The notes beneath the pieces were generated by a model that was not told where the DNA came from, made no database searches, and was given only the letters and a program-made list of their open reading frames with translations. This document shows, piece by piece, positions 14,623-25,100 of a stretch of 64,000 nucleotides of DNA. The translations under genes were made by a program, and so were the position numbers. How positions within the stretch are numbered: the stretch's first letter is position 1; each line of letters starts with the position of its first letter. This DNA is from a virus, in the IMG/VR virus record IMGVR_UViG_3300026292_000004, positions 1-64,000 of that record; one strand, written 5' to 3'.

Positions 14623-15366
14623 CTACTTGTTGTAATGATAACTTGGTTTGTTGGTCTTCTTCGGTAACTTGCCACTACGCACCTTCGTTCCAGATGTTTC
14701 TCCAGAAGATGATGGGTGTTTTCCTGCTTTGGACTTTCCTAATGATATGGACTTACCAGGCTTTTTAGATTCTGTATCGTGCAGTTTTGCTGGTTTGTTC
14801 TTATCTTTTGTAATAACTGATTCTTGGCCATGCTTCCGTCCTAGTCGTCGCATGACTTTACCAAAGCGACGCTTGGACATCTTATCGGGTTTGGAGGTTT
14901 GGTATGATACTTCACGACCTTTTTTACCATCGCCGTACTTGTATTCACCTACACCTTTCTTGTGACCAATGCCTTTCTTTTTGAGATCTTTCTCTAGAGC
15001 GCGGCGTTTCTCACGGTTCTTTTTTTCAGAGTCCCCTCTATCAGCAGAAATATTTCCTGTTACTGAGGTCTTTGATTTATGAAGCATACGAGAGGTTGGG
15101 TTGCCCTCCATAAACTGAGCAAAGGTCTTACCTTCTTTGTTGAGCTTTCGCTTCTCAATTTTCTTTTTCTGCCAAGAGTCAAGTGCGTCTACTGGACGAC
15201 CTCCCTTAGCTAGAACTGATGCTTTATGCTTCTTAAATGCATCAGCGGATTTAGCAGCCTTTGCTTTCTTAGCATCAGAAGATGCTTTTTGTTTTGCAAC
15301 GTTTGCTTTTGATTGACGGTCAATACGTTCAGCAGGAGTTTCCTCCTTAAGATGATCAGTACTCAT
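14623..15366 (-). CDS. Lysine-rich basic protein, unknown, possibly virion-associated
   Basis: 247 residues dominated by Lys, Arg, Ser, Gly and Ala, with very low hydrophobicity. It has runs such as KKAKAAKSADAFKKHKAS and a C-terminal SGKLPKKTNKPSYHYNK tail. This composition suggests nucleic-acid binding or an internal head protein. Two lysine-rich halves flank a short more ordered segment (EGKTFAQFMEGNPTSRM). A GGAGG ribosome binding site 5 bases before the ATG is formed by the last codons of the upstream gene. It lies between gp16 and gp17, within the late block; function unproven. Confidence 0.7.
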   Translation of the reverse strand: MSTDHLKEETPAERIDRQSKANVAKQKASSDAKKAKAAKSADAFKKHKASVLAKGGRPVDALDSWQKKKIEKRKLNKEGKTFAQFMEGNPTSRMLHKSKTSVTGNISADRGDSEKKNREKRRALEKDLKKKGIGHKKGVGEYKYGDGKKGREVSYQTSKPDKMSKRRFGKVMRRLGRKHGQESVITKDKNKPAKLHDTESKKPGKSISLGKSKAGKHPSSSGETSGTKVRSGKLPKKTNKPSYHYNK

Positions 15367-15367
15367 G

Positions 15368-15907
15368 TTAACCTCCTACTACTTGGACTTCTTCAACTAC
15401 AATAGCATTACCTGTTACTACGATCTTAACGCAACGTTTTACTTTTGCTTGACCGCCAGATGCATATGTGTAGTCACCTGATGCTGCTTGTGAATCAATA
15501 TCAGTTGTTATAGTTGCACCAGTAGTAGCAGTAATTTTCTTACCAACTGTACCAGCACTTAAAAAACCAGCATGTATTGCAGGAGCAGTACCATCATCTA
15601 TCACAGCGATGAAGTCATCAACTGAGAATGGATGCGTATCTCGCGACATGTTTTCTTGCAGGTTGTTACCTAATGTATAGACTGCTGTAGCAGCATCGGT
15701 TCCTTTAACTACTTTCGCAGTACCAGGTTTGCCACCTCTCACCAGTAGAGATTCATTATCTATTAAAGTTATAGCAGGTCCGCCATTAAATGATACCGTA
15801 GCATCTCCAGCATTTGCTATGACTCTAAAATAGCCAGTTTGTACAACTTGATATTCAGTAGCACCTGCGGCCACTGCGTTTGTACTTAGAACATTTAGGA
15901 CTGTCAT
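15368..15907 (-). CDS. Probable virion structural protein, beta-rich
   Basis: 179 residues rich in Gly, Ala, Thr and Val with alternating beta pattern. The first 75 residues look like a small beta-sandwich (YQVVQTGYFRVIANAG; VSFNGGPAITLIDNESLLVRGG). A TTGATITTDIDSQAASG linker leads to a C-terminal beta segment ending VVEEVQVVGG. No enzyme motif is present. The position downstream of gp16 and the composition suggest a head decoration or fibre-tip protein, but this is inference. A CATAAATA octamer lies 25 bases upstream. The stop codon region supplies the ribosome binding site of the next gene. Confidence 0.6.
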   Translation of the reverse strand: MTVLNVLSTNAVAAGATEYQVVQTGYFRVIANAGDATVSFNGGPAITLIDNESLLVRGGKPGTAKVVKGTDAATAVYTLGNNLQENMSRDTHPFSVDDFIAVIDDGTAPAIHAGFLSAGTVGKKITATTGATITTDIDSQAASGDYTYASGGQAKVKRCVKIVVTGNAIVVEEVQVVGG

Positions 15908-15920
15908 TGTCGTGTCGTGT

Positions 15921-16340
15921 TTAATCCTTATTATTTATGTTGTTTTGTTGCTTCAATAATTTTTGAAGTTCAGTAGTGCTACCTACAAACATTGCATTTG
16001 TAACATTAGTTGGACCTTTTCTTTCTTCCTTATCAAGTTCTTTCATCTTACCTTGAAGATCAATTAACTTGTCTGCTACATCCCCGACTGACTTAATGAG
16101 TTGACCTGCAACCTCATAAGCACGTGGATGATCGCTTGCTCGTGCCACATCAAGTATACCATCTACTGCCTCCTGCCCTTTCATAACTAAGTTATGTAGT
16201 TGAGCACGAGAAACTTCATAATCCTGTTGTATCTCAGGATTATCTGTTAGTTTAGTTATTTCCTTCTTTTTCTCAACATGCTTTTGTAACTCAGATGGTT
16301 CATTACCAAAGACTTCATTCAACCCATCAAAGGTGCTCAT
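15921..16340 (-). CDS. 16: Terminase small subunit gp16
   Basis: 139 residues; T4 gp16 is 164. The central pattern DYEVSRAQLHNLVMKGQEAV...ARASDHPRAYEVAGQL and the end NAMFVGSTTELQKLL align with T4 gp16 (DYGVVRRNMH..., ADSPRHMEVFATL, NATVFMGSPTELMD). It recognises concatemeric phage DNA and stimulates gp17. It lies directly after gp15 (2 bases apart), the T4 order, but is separated from gp17 by the accessory block of about 4.7 kb. Confidence 0.9.
   Translation of the reverse strand: MSTFDGLNEVFGNEPSELQKHVEKKKEITKLTDNPEIQQDYEVSRAQLHNLVMKGQEAVDGILDVARASDHPRAYEVAGQLIKSVGDVADKLIDLQGKMKELDKEERKGPTNVTNAMFVGSTTELQKLLKQQNNINNKD
15932..15939 (-). promoter_or_regulatory. Late-promoter-like octamer CATAAATA downstream of gp16
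   Basis: CATAAATA on the minus strand, 25 bases before the start of the 179-residue gene and overlapping the end of gp16. Confidence 0.45.
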
Positions 16341-16342
16341 AA

Positions 16343-17128
16343 TTAAATTGCCTCATCTTGACCGCTAGTAGGATTACGTTTCTTACCGTCACCAAAATCC
16401 TCCCATGTTTCACCGAATCCAAAATCGTCATCTGCATCAGCAGTAACAGGATCTGGTTGTACAGTGTAACGAACTTCTCTTGGTGCAGTACCAACCTTGG
16501 TGCTGGTATAAGAATCTGTAATAACCTTTTTGATTGTAGAAGATTCTGTAACAGGACCGTAGATGTAAGTCTTAGCAGTAAAACTTAAAGTGTAAATGAT
16601 TGCGCGACGAGTGGCAAAATTGCCCTCATACTCATCATCATAGTCAATATTATTAATAACGACAGGAACATCCTTTGTTTCGTTGAGTCCTGGAACCAAC
16701 TTGAGGGGTAGGTTATAACTTGGCTGGAAGTAAGGTAAAATTTGTTCCAGAATTTCAAGGCCGTCATCTTGCGTTTTAGAAATAATTGCTAACTCAAATC
16801 CTACACTATAAGGAACTGGCATATATGCCACCTTACTCTTATCTGAAGTACTTGTTACCGTTATCTTCTGAGTAGGACTAACCTTTCTTGCAGGGTCATA
16901 ATCAATACTAGTTATCTCAAATGAGATTCTAGGAAGAGTAATACCTACTCTTTTGTTTGTTGGATCAGGAGTCTGTTCCAAACGTGCTAAAAACTTTTGC
17001 TTTGGACCATAAGCAAGAGGTACTTTCATAACCTCACTGCCTTGTTTGATCTCTATATTATTAAACAGAGTACCAAATCCAACAACGGTCTTTCTAAAGA
17101 CTTCGTGATAGTGATATTTTCCTAGCAT
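16343..17128 (-). CDS. 15: Tail sheath stabiliser / tail completion protein gp15
   Basis: 261 residues; T4 gp15 is 272. The opening MLGKYHYHEVFRKTVVGFG and FNNIEIK, then VPLAYGPKQKFLARL and TLPRISFEI, match the T4 gp15 N-terminus in order. It caps the tail tube and sheath and joins them to the neck. The C-terminal 40 residues are acidic and polar, probably disordered. The ATG overlaps the gp14 stop codon (TAATG), so it is coupled to gp14. Confidence 0.92.
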   Translation of the reverse strand: MLGKYHYHEVFRKTVVGFGTLFNNIEIKQGSEVMKVPLAYGPKQKFLARLEQTPDPTNKRVGITLPRISFEITSIDYDPARKVSPTQKITVTSTSDKSKVAYMPVPYSVGFELAIISKTQDDGLEILEQILPYFQPSYNLPLKLVPGLNETKDVPVVINNIDYDDEYEGNFATRRAIIYTLSFTAKTYIYGPVTESSTIKKVITDSYTSTKVGTAPREVRYTVQPDPVTADADDDFGFGETWEDFGDGKKRNPTSGQDEAI

Positions 17129-18288
17129 TAGATTGTTAAGTCAGTAGTAGAACCGATGGATCCAAATGGATTACCTTCGGAGAAATCAATAATGTCATCG
17201 TCAGCTGTCTCAAATGAGTAGTTCTGATCAACTTCACTGTTAGTATTATCTATCGTATTAAAGGATTCAGGACTCCAGAGAGCACCAGATGTTTGACCTT
17301 TAATGTTTTCTCCAGTATTAAATGTACCTGTACGATTTATAACCTGAAGCGTTCTAGTACCAGCATCCCAAGATTTAACCTCTGCCTGTGTATCCTTCGG
17401 TGAATTACCAAAGGTAACCGTTGGTGCAGAAGTATATCCAGTACCAGCAGTATTTATGGTAACTCCAGTTACCAATCCACCAGCAGATATTACAGCAGTA
17501 CCAGCAGCACCAGATCCTCCACCACCACTGAATGTTACAGTAGGAGCAGAAGTATAATACTCACCACCATCAGTAATGGTAATACTGTCAACACCATCAC
17601 CAGATATAGTAGAAGTTCCAATGGCAGTATTAAGATCCCCAATAACAATTTCACCAACTGTAAAAGCACCAGTCCCACCAGTACCCATGACAAACGCCGT
17701 GGAGTTACTAAAGGCGTATTCAATAGCATCAATGTCAGCGATACCAGTATCAAGGTCTTCATTAGAGTACTCAAATATTTCGCATTGCATTTCCCAGACG
17801 TATCCTTTACCTAACTGGTAAAATGGTCTTTCTGCTTCTACGAATTTAATTTCAAATAAATGTTTTGTTGTCGGGAACCAAACTAAATCTCCTTCATTGG
17901 GTCTACCTTCAACATTTAATGTAACGTTGTTATCAACCTTCTCAGTAAACTTTTCACGGGAAACAATAAAGGTTGTCTTGTCTTCTATTCTAACACCAAA
18001 TTTAGTTAGGAGTTCTCCTTGTCCTTCCCAACCTTCAACATTATTAACATATGCTCTGATAGGATATGCATTACTAAAGGTACTAGTATCTACCTCATCT
18101 AAGATTTGATCTCTTCCAACGTAGGTTCTAGGTAAGTAATAAACATCTTGTCCATACAATTCAATAGACTCCACAACAAGATTCTCCATGAACTTACGTT
18201 CCTGTGCAGAACCGTTAATGTTCAATCTACAGGCAGAATTATAATCTGACTGTACACAATCCTTTGCTGGAGTATTGGAATATGACAT
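17128..18288 (-). CDS. 14: Neck protein gp14, with an inserted glycine-rich module
   Basis: 386 residues against about 256 for T4 gp14. The N-terminal 190 residues carry the conserved neck sequence (DVYYLPRTYVGRDQILDE; EGQGELLTKFGVRIEDKTTFIVSR). Residues about 203-316 are an insertion made of two modules seen elsewhere in the window. One is a Gly-rich repeat (TSAPTVTFSGGGGSG, then GTGYTSAPTVTF). The other is a W-D-x-x-T-R-T-L-x-V module ending GENIKGQTSG. The tail returns to gp14-like sequence. It joins the head to the tail with gp13. Codon and base character do not change visibly across the insertion. Confidence 0.9.
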   Translation of the reverse strand: MSYSNTPAKDCVQSDYNSACRLNINGSAQERKFMENLVVESIELYGQDVYYLPRTYVGRDQILDEVDTSTFSNAYPIRAYVNNVEGWEGQGELLTKFGVRIEDKTTFIVSREKFTEKVDNNVTLNVEGRPNEGDLVWFPTTKHLFEIKFVEAERPFYQLGKGYVWEMQCEIFEYSNEDLDTGIADIDAIEYAFSNSTAFVMGTGGTGAFTVGEIVIGDLNTAIGTSTISGDGVDSITITDGGEYYTSAPTVTFSGGGGSGAAGTAVISAGGLVTGVTINTAGTGYTSAPTVTFGNSPKDTQAEVKSWDAGTRTLQVINRTGTFNTGENIKGQTSGALWSPESFNTIDNTNSEVDQNYSFETADDDIIDFSEGNPFGSIGSTTDLTI

Positions 18289-18289
18289 A

Positions 18290-19096
18290 TTAACCTACAA
18301 GATCTAGTGGTGGTATTTCATAACGATCTCTAATCTCTTCTTCCAACTGGACTTTACGAGTAGATGCATCTTCTAAGATCTGACGACCATTGAGTGTTAC
18401 ACCACCTAGCATTTGAATGCCATCATACTTACTTAGGTTACGACCCCACTGTTGCATGAAGATCGCTTCACAATAATCTTTTAACCAGTTGTCATTATAA
18501 GAAGAAGTAAAGATTTCAGTATCAGTTCTCATAGTACAGTCAACTAAAATATAGTTACCTACTGTGAGTTCATCCCAACTAAAGTCAAGGTATAATTTAT
18601 TCTCAACCCTATTGTATCTAATTCTACGATTAGCACGAGAGTTAGTTACCCAATCAAGTGTCTCAAGATATTGAGAAACCATATAATAATGTAGGATTTG
18701 AGAGTTCGTGAATGCGTAAATATCATTCAAGAAAATCTGGTACTTAATGTTAAACATGTTACCAGGTACTACGCTACTGCTACTTAAATTAGCATACACC
18801 TGATTAATTCCTACCACGCCAGGAGGTAGATCAATACTAAGATTATTCTTCTTCCAGTCAGTTCCAGTTATGTCTGTACTGCCCATTGCAGAAGTCTTAA
18901 TAGCTTCAGTAACCTCAATCTTAATCAACTGTTTATCAGAACCATCGTAATGATATTCTTGCCAATAGTCAATCGCTTCTTCCACTAGGTCATCCAGCTG
19001 CTCATCACATACATTGATGTCAATAGCAGGGTATCCTAATCTACGAAGAGCATAGTTTTTTAACTCAGTTTTAGTGGCAGGTTTTGTAGCAGACAT
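18290..19096 (-). CDS. 13: Neck protein gp13
   Basis: 268 residues; T4 gp13 is about 309. The typical N-terminus of cyanophage gp13 is clear: KTELKNYALRRLGYPAIDIN followed by EEAIDYWQEYHYDGS. A conserved central segment covers ILHYYMVSQYLETLDWV and the end has GGVTLNGRQILEDA. With gp14 it completes DNA-filled heads so tails can attach. It stands one base from gp14 and a few bases after the large fibre-like gene. Confidence 0.93.
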   Translation of the reverse strand: MSATKPATKTELKNYALRRLGYPAIDINVCDEQLDDLVEEAIDYWQEYHYDGSDKQLIKIEVTEAIKTSAMGSTDITGTDWKKNNLSIDLPPGVVGINQVYANLSSSSVVPGNMFNIKYQIFLNDIYAFTNSQILHYYMVSQYLETLDWVTNSRANRRIRYNRVENKLYLDFSWDELTVGNYILVDCTMRTDTEIFTSSYNDNWLKDYCEAIFMQQWGRNLSKYDGIQMLGGVTLNGRQILEDASTRKVQLEEEIRDRYEIPPLDLVG

Positions 19097-19102
19097 TTTT
19101 TA

Positions 19103-22100
19103 TTAAGCGAATGAGGATATAGTCAATGTAGTTACATCGTTAGCAGCAACAGCTTCTCCAACTTTGAAGAATCCATCAACATTATCAACAGTAATTAAAC
19201 TTGTACCCATAGCAGTGATAACTCCAGTAGTACCAGAGGTTGCACCAGTTACGGTTGCACCAACTTCCATCGTTGTGATATCGGATAGTGCGAAGGTAGC
19301 ATGAGTATAGGTAGTTGCGATATCAACCGTTGCGTTAGCAAAGATTGTTGCAACATCAATAGTTGAACTATTACCATGAATAGCAGATACAGGTATCGTT
19401 GCACTGTTACCATGAATTGCAGAAACTGGAATCGTTGCTGCACTACCATGAATAGCACCCACAGTTAGGGTAGCACTGTTACCGTGGATAGCACCAACAG
19501 TAGTTGTTGCATTACCATGAATAGCAGCAACACCAGTAATTGAGTTACCATCTCCAGATCCAGAAATTGTGATCGTGTCAGAAGCAGCATATCCAGTACC
19601 ATCATTATTAATTGCAATACCAACTACGTGTCCAGATCCATTGGTAGTAACGTCAAGAGTCAATCCAGTACCAGAGTTATTAGTAGTTGTAGCAACACCA
19701 GTTATAGTTTGACTAGCAGGGTATCCAGTACCAGCGACCATTATTGAATTAAGAGTCTTAACACCAGATGCATTAGCATTAGTTAATGTGATTGTATCTG
19801 ATGCAGCATAACCAGAACCATCGTTAACGACAGTCATTCCAGTTACTCCACCAGATCCATTAACAGCAACAGTAACTGTTAATCCAGTACCAGAACCTCC
19901 AGAGGTTGTATTAACTGTACCAGCAGAATAACCTGAAGCAGCAGAAACAATAGAACCAAGTGTATTAACACCAGTTGCATTAGCATTGGTGATTGTCAAT
20001 GTATCACCATTAGAATAATTTATACCATCATTATTAACTGCTACAGCAGTTACTCCACCAGATCCATTAGCTGTAATGTCAACAGTTAAACCAGTACCAG
20101 ATCCACCCGTTGTAGTTGCAAGTGCAGAACCAGTAGAGTATCCAGAACCAGCAGCAGTAACAGTACCAAGTGTATTAACACCAGATGCGTTAGCGTTAGC
20201 AATCGTAATTACTTCAGATGCAGCATATCCTGATCCATCGTTGTTAATTGAAACACCGTCAACAACACCGTTAGTAACAGTAACGTTAACAGTTAGACCA
20301 GATCCAGAACCAGATGATGTCGTATTTAGAGCAGTACCTGAACCGTATCCAGTACCACCTGCACTAATTGATCCTAGAGTTTTAACTCCAGATGCATTAG
20401 CGTTAGTGATTGTTAAGACTTCAGAGTTAGCATAACCAGAACCATCATCATTGATAGTTACTCCAGTTACAGAACCTGAACCATCAACTGTAATGTCAGC
20501 AGTAAATCCTGTACCAGATCCAGATGCAGTTGTTGCAATTGCAGATCCAGCAGCATAACCTGTTCCAGCAGTTGCTATAGAACCAAGAGTTCTAACACCT
20601 GTTGCATTGGCATTGACAATAGTGATTGTATCATCTACTGCGTAACCAGTACCAGCAGCGTTAATAGCAGCGTTAGTTACAACACCATTAGATGTTGTGA
20701 GGTTTAGAGTTAATCCTGATCCACCACCTCCAGTAGTTGCAATAGCAGTACCGTTTGCGTATCCTGTACCACCAACAAGAGTATCAATAGTAGAAGCACC
20801 ACCAGCGTTAGCATTAACTATAGTGATCGTCTCTCCGTTTGCATATCCTGTACCAGCAGCATTAACTGAAAGGTTGGTGATGTTACCATTTCCATCAACG
20901 GTAGTGTCAAAGGTTAATGCAGATCCACTTCCACCAGTTGTAGAAACGTTAGTACCAGAAGTGAATCCACCAACTCCACCTGATAATGTACCCAAGTTCA
21001 AGGTAGAAACACCACCAAGGTTAGGGTTAGTAATTTGTAAACTATCTCCGATTAAGTATCCTGTACCAGCACCATTTACAGCAATGGCAGTTATAGCACC
21101 AGCAGCACTTACTGTAGTATCAACTGTCAATCCAGTTCCAGTTCCACCAGATGTGGCAACTGCGGATCCAGCAGTGAATCCACCAAGACCACTAGCAGTA
21201 ATTGATCCAAGACTTACAACAGTTCCTGGTGTAGGATCTCCAGATAAGTTAAGTGTTAATGTTGTTGCAGTAGCAAGGTTATTCAACATAGCACTAAGTT
21301 GTGCATATGCGTTGTCAAGTTTTGCTTGAACTCTTGCTTCTGTATAGTAAAGATTAGTTCCTTCAGAAAGATCAGCAGTATCATGGTTGCTGAGGTTTGC
21401 TGCTTGAGTAGCAGTTGCAGGAGTGATGTCAGCAGTACCATTAAAGGCAGTACCACCAATATTTCTTGGAGTTGCTAGAGCAGTAGCAGTAGCAGCATTT
21501 CCAGAGGTGTCCTGATTACCCGCTGCGTTAACGCCTGGAAGGTTAATTGCAGCAGTACCGTCAAATGATACCCCACCAATGTTTCTTGCCGTTGCAAGGG
21601 CAGTAGCGGTGTCTGCGTTACCTGTCACATTACCAGTGACATTACCAGTAAGAGCACCAGTTATAGTTCCACCTGCTTCAATATCATCCGTCCAGATCTT
21701 ACTCCATCTGTGAGTAGTAGTTCCTAAAGTATAAGAACTATCTGTATCAGGTCTAACATTCTTAGAATCAGTAGTTGTAGCAAGAAGATTACCAGTAACG
21801 TTACCAGTAACAGCTCCAGTTAGTGATGCTGTAATAACACCAGCAGCAAAGTTACCAGATGCGTCACGAATGACTAGGTTGTTTGCTGAGTTAGCAGAGT
21901 TAGATGTAATTGTAATACTTGGATTACCAGCAACACCACCACCGTTTGAAATACCAATACCACCACCAGATACCTGAATAGTACGTTGAGCATATGTGTT
22001 AGCAGCTGTACGGGCAACCAGACCTGTTCCACTCATTCCTGCCAAAGCAGTAATATCTGCGTCATTAAAGGTAGTAGTAACAGTAAAGTCTGCACTACCA

Positions 22101-25100
22101 TTTACAGAAACCGTACCATCTACTACACCATCAATGGTGAGAGTTCTAGCAGTTTTCCAAATATCAGCAGAAGTTGCGTTACCCTGAATACCAGCAGAAG
22201 CACCAGCACCACTTTCAACAGTGATGATGTGAGCAGAGAAGTCTCCAGAAGAGTCACGAGCAACAACTGTAGAGTTTGTAGCAGCAGTTGCAGTTGTCAT
22301 TCCATCTAACAAGTCTGCGTTAAGGTTAGCAATCTTGACTGTATTAGGAATAACTAAAGCAGGTCCAGAAGGAACTTGTGAAATTAATTGTCCGTCAACA
22401 GTAATAGTACCATCAACGTTTACGTTGTTATCTACATCAAGAGCAGTACCAGCACCAGTAATATTAACTGAACCAACCTGTAGAGTACCATCAGTTCCAC
22501 TGAATGTCTCAGCACTATTGGTTGCAGCAGTTAAAAGTCTGAATGTATTAAGGTTGTTATCCCATCCAAAGAATCCAAGTCTTGCTTGAGAATCATAGTA
22601 TCTAAACTCAATACCACGATCTAAACCATCATTAGAAGTAGGAGCAGTAGCACCACCCAAAGTCATTACAGGGTCTTCTACCGTAGTGACAGTACTTTCT
22701 ACTGTGGTAGTAGATCCTAATACGGTGAGGTTTCCACCTACTTGGAAATTATTTCTTACTTCAGCATTACCTGAAGATGTATCTACAAAGAAACTATTCT
22801 GAGTTCCAACAGTATCATATACAACAAAGTCTCCACCAGTATAGAGGTTCTTATTTACTCTCGCACCACCAGTAGTTGTTAATGATACCTGAGCATCACC
22901 ATAGGATGTAATATCCTTAGTATCTGTAATGGTAATCTTACCAGCAAATGCTGCATCATCAGTCTGAGTTAAGGTTCCTGTAGTTTCTAGGTTACCATAA
23001 ATTCTTGCACTACCACCAATAGCAGTGTCTCTAGCAATACCAACACCACCAGTTACTTGTAATGAACCATCAGCAGCATAAGATCCTGTTAAGGTTTGCT
23101 GTGTGTTGTTAGTAACAGATGTAATACCAGTAACACCTAGAGTGTTGTTAATACCAGCAGCAAGAGATACGTCTAGTGTACCTGAAATAGTTGTATTACC
23201 ATTATCTGTGTCAACAGTAAACTTATCTACTGCACCAGCAGTCTGAATCTTGAACATCTTGTTGTCAGACTTGACAATAAGATCATCTTGGATAGTTGTA
23301 GCACCATCTACATTTAAAGTAGTGTCAAAGTCAACTGCATCCTGACCATTCAGTGTACCTTTAATAACTGTATTACCAGTTGAAGATGCAACTGTAAATT
23401 TATCAGTTGTACCTGATCTAACTGCAAAGTTATTATCTACATCTACAGTTCCATTGAACTCTGAATTATTTGTGACTTCTAATGTTCCACCAATAGTTGT
23501 ATTACTATCAACGTTAAGAGTTGAATTTAACTCAGTGTGTCCATCAGCAGTTAGAGTACCCTCAATATTAGTATTACCAGTTACGTTATCAACGAAGAAC
23601 TTATCAGTAGTACCGTTGCGAACTGCAAAATCAGCATCTACATCAACAGTACTGTTAAATTCTGTAGCACCAGTTACAGTTACGTCACCATCTATCTGTA
23701 CATCTCTACCAAGAGTAGTATCACCATGAACTGTGAATGTACCTACAGTTGCTGAACCAGTTGCAGATCTACCAACAGTAGTATTACCAGTTGCACCAAT
23801 TACTTGGAACTCAATATCGTCTCCACTATTCTTCTTACCAATAAAGAGACCTTCACCAGAACCAGTAGCACCAATGAATAGTGAGGTGTTAATACCAGCA
23901 CCACCATAGACCCTTAAGTTAGATGTGTTATGGTTTGAATAACTTGGAGTGTATGCAGAAACAGAACCAGTACGTAGTTTATAACGTATTGATAGGTAGT
24001 TTCTTAGACCGTAGTTTTCAGTTGCGTCTTCTTGCTGGTTAAAGTCACCGTTTAGATATAAGTCACCATTAAAGAGAACGTCTTTATCAAAGTATGCACC
24101 ACCATCTACTCTCAATGCACCGTAGTCAGAAGACCCAATTGTATGTGGAGCACCAGATACAATATTAGGATTGTCTGTAGACTCAAGATAAACCAGACCA
24201 GCTACATTTAAACTAGAAGCAGCATCAATAGCACCAGTCTGAGTTAAGATACCACCAATATCAACATTACCTGTGGTAGTATGAAGTGTAGTCTTAGTAG
24301 TTCCTGAACCATTCTTAAGTTCTAAAGTCTTAGAAGCACCTTGGAATACGATATTATCATCAAATCTACTTGTACCGTGAGTACGGAAGTTAGTATCTAC
24401 ATCTAAAGTACCACCAATATTAACATCATCTCCAATACCAGCACCACCAGCAACTACTAAATCTCCAGTAGTATTTGATGTTGAGTTAGTATTAGTTGTT
24501 AGACTTAAGTTACCAGCGATGATCCCTGCATTTGTTCCAGTGAATACCTCTGAGGTATTTGTGGCATCGTAGAGGAATGTGAACGCTCCTGTATGCCCTC
24601 CAAGATCTGAGGCCGAATCATCGTAACCAAAGAATCCAACTTTTGCGCTTGCGTCGTAATATCTGAATTCAACTCCTCTATCCTTATTGTCGTCTGCCGC
24701 AGGAGCAGTATCACCACCAAGAGTGATAATAGGGTCATCCACTGCAAGAGTGGTAGAATTAACCGTTGTAGTTGTTCCATCTACTTGTAAATTTCCTTGT
24801 ACTACTACCGTTCCAGTGACCGCACGGTCATCACCTGGATCCAAATACATTGTTGCATTGGAAGTAGCAATATAATTTGATTGGAATCTTGAATCTTCTA
24901 TATGAACTTTACCAGTTGCTTCAGTAGCATCAATAGTTACAGTATCTTCTGCTTGAATAACAACACTACTTGTTCCAGCACCAGCATTAAGGGCAACAAG
25001 TGTTAGGTTTCTAGCACTACCACTGTTCTGAGACAGACCAAGAGTGAAGTTTCCATCACCTGTCTTACTTATTGTTTGATTAACTGCACCATCAAATGTT

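Noticed and set aside
17340-17680. Assembly chimera in gp14
   Set aside because: The reading frame is continuous, conserved gp14 sequence resumes after the insert, and the same module is present in gp8 and other genes, so a real insertion is simpler.
20697-21329. Plus-strand open frame of 210 codons (and a similar one at 20076-20435)
   Set aside because: Val/Pro-rich translation periodic with the tandem repeats of the minus-strand fibre-like gene; it is a shadow of the repeat.
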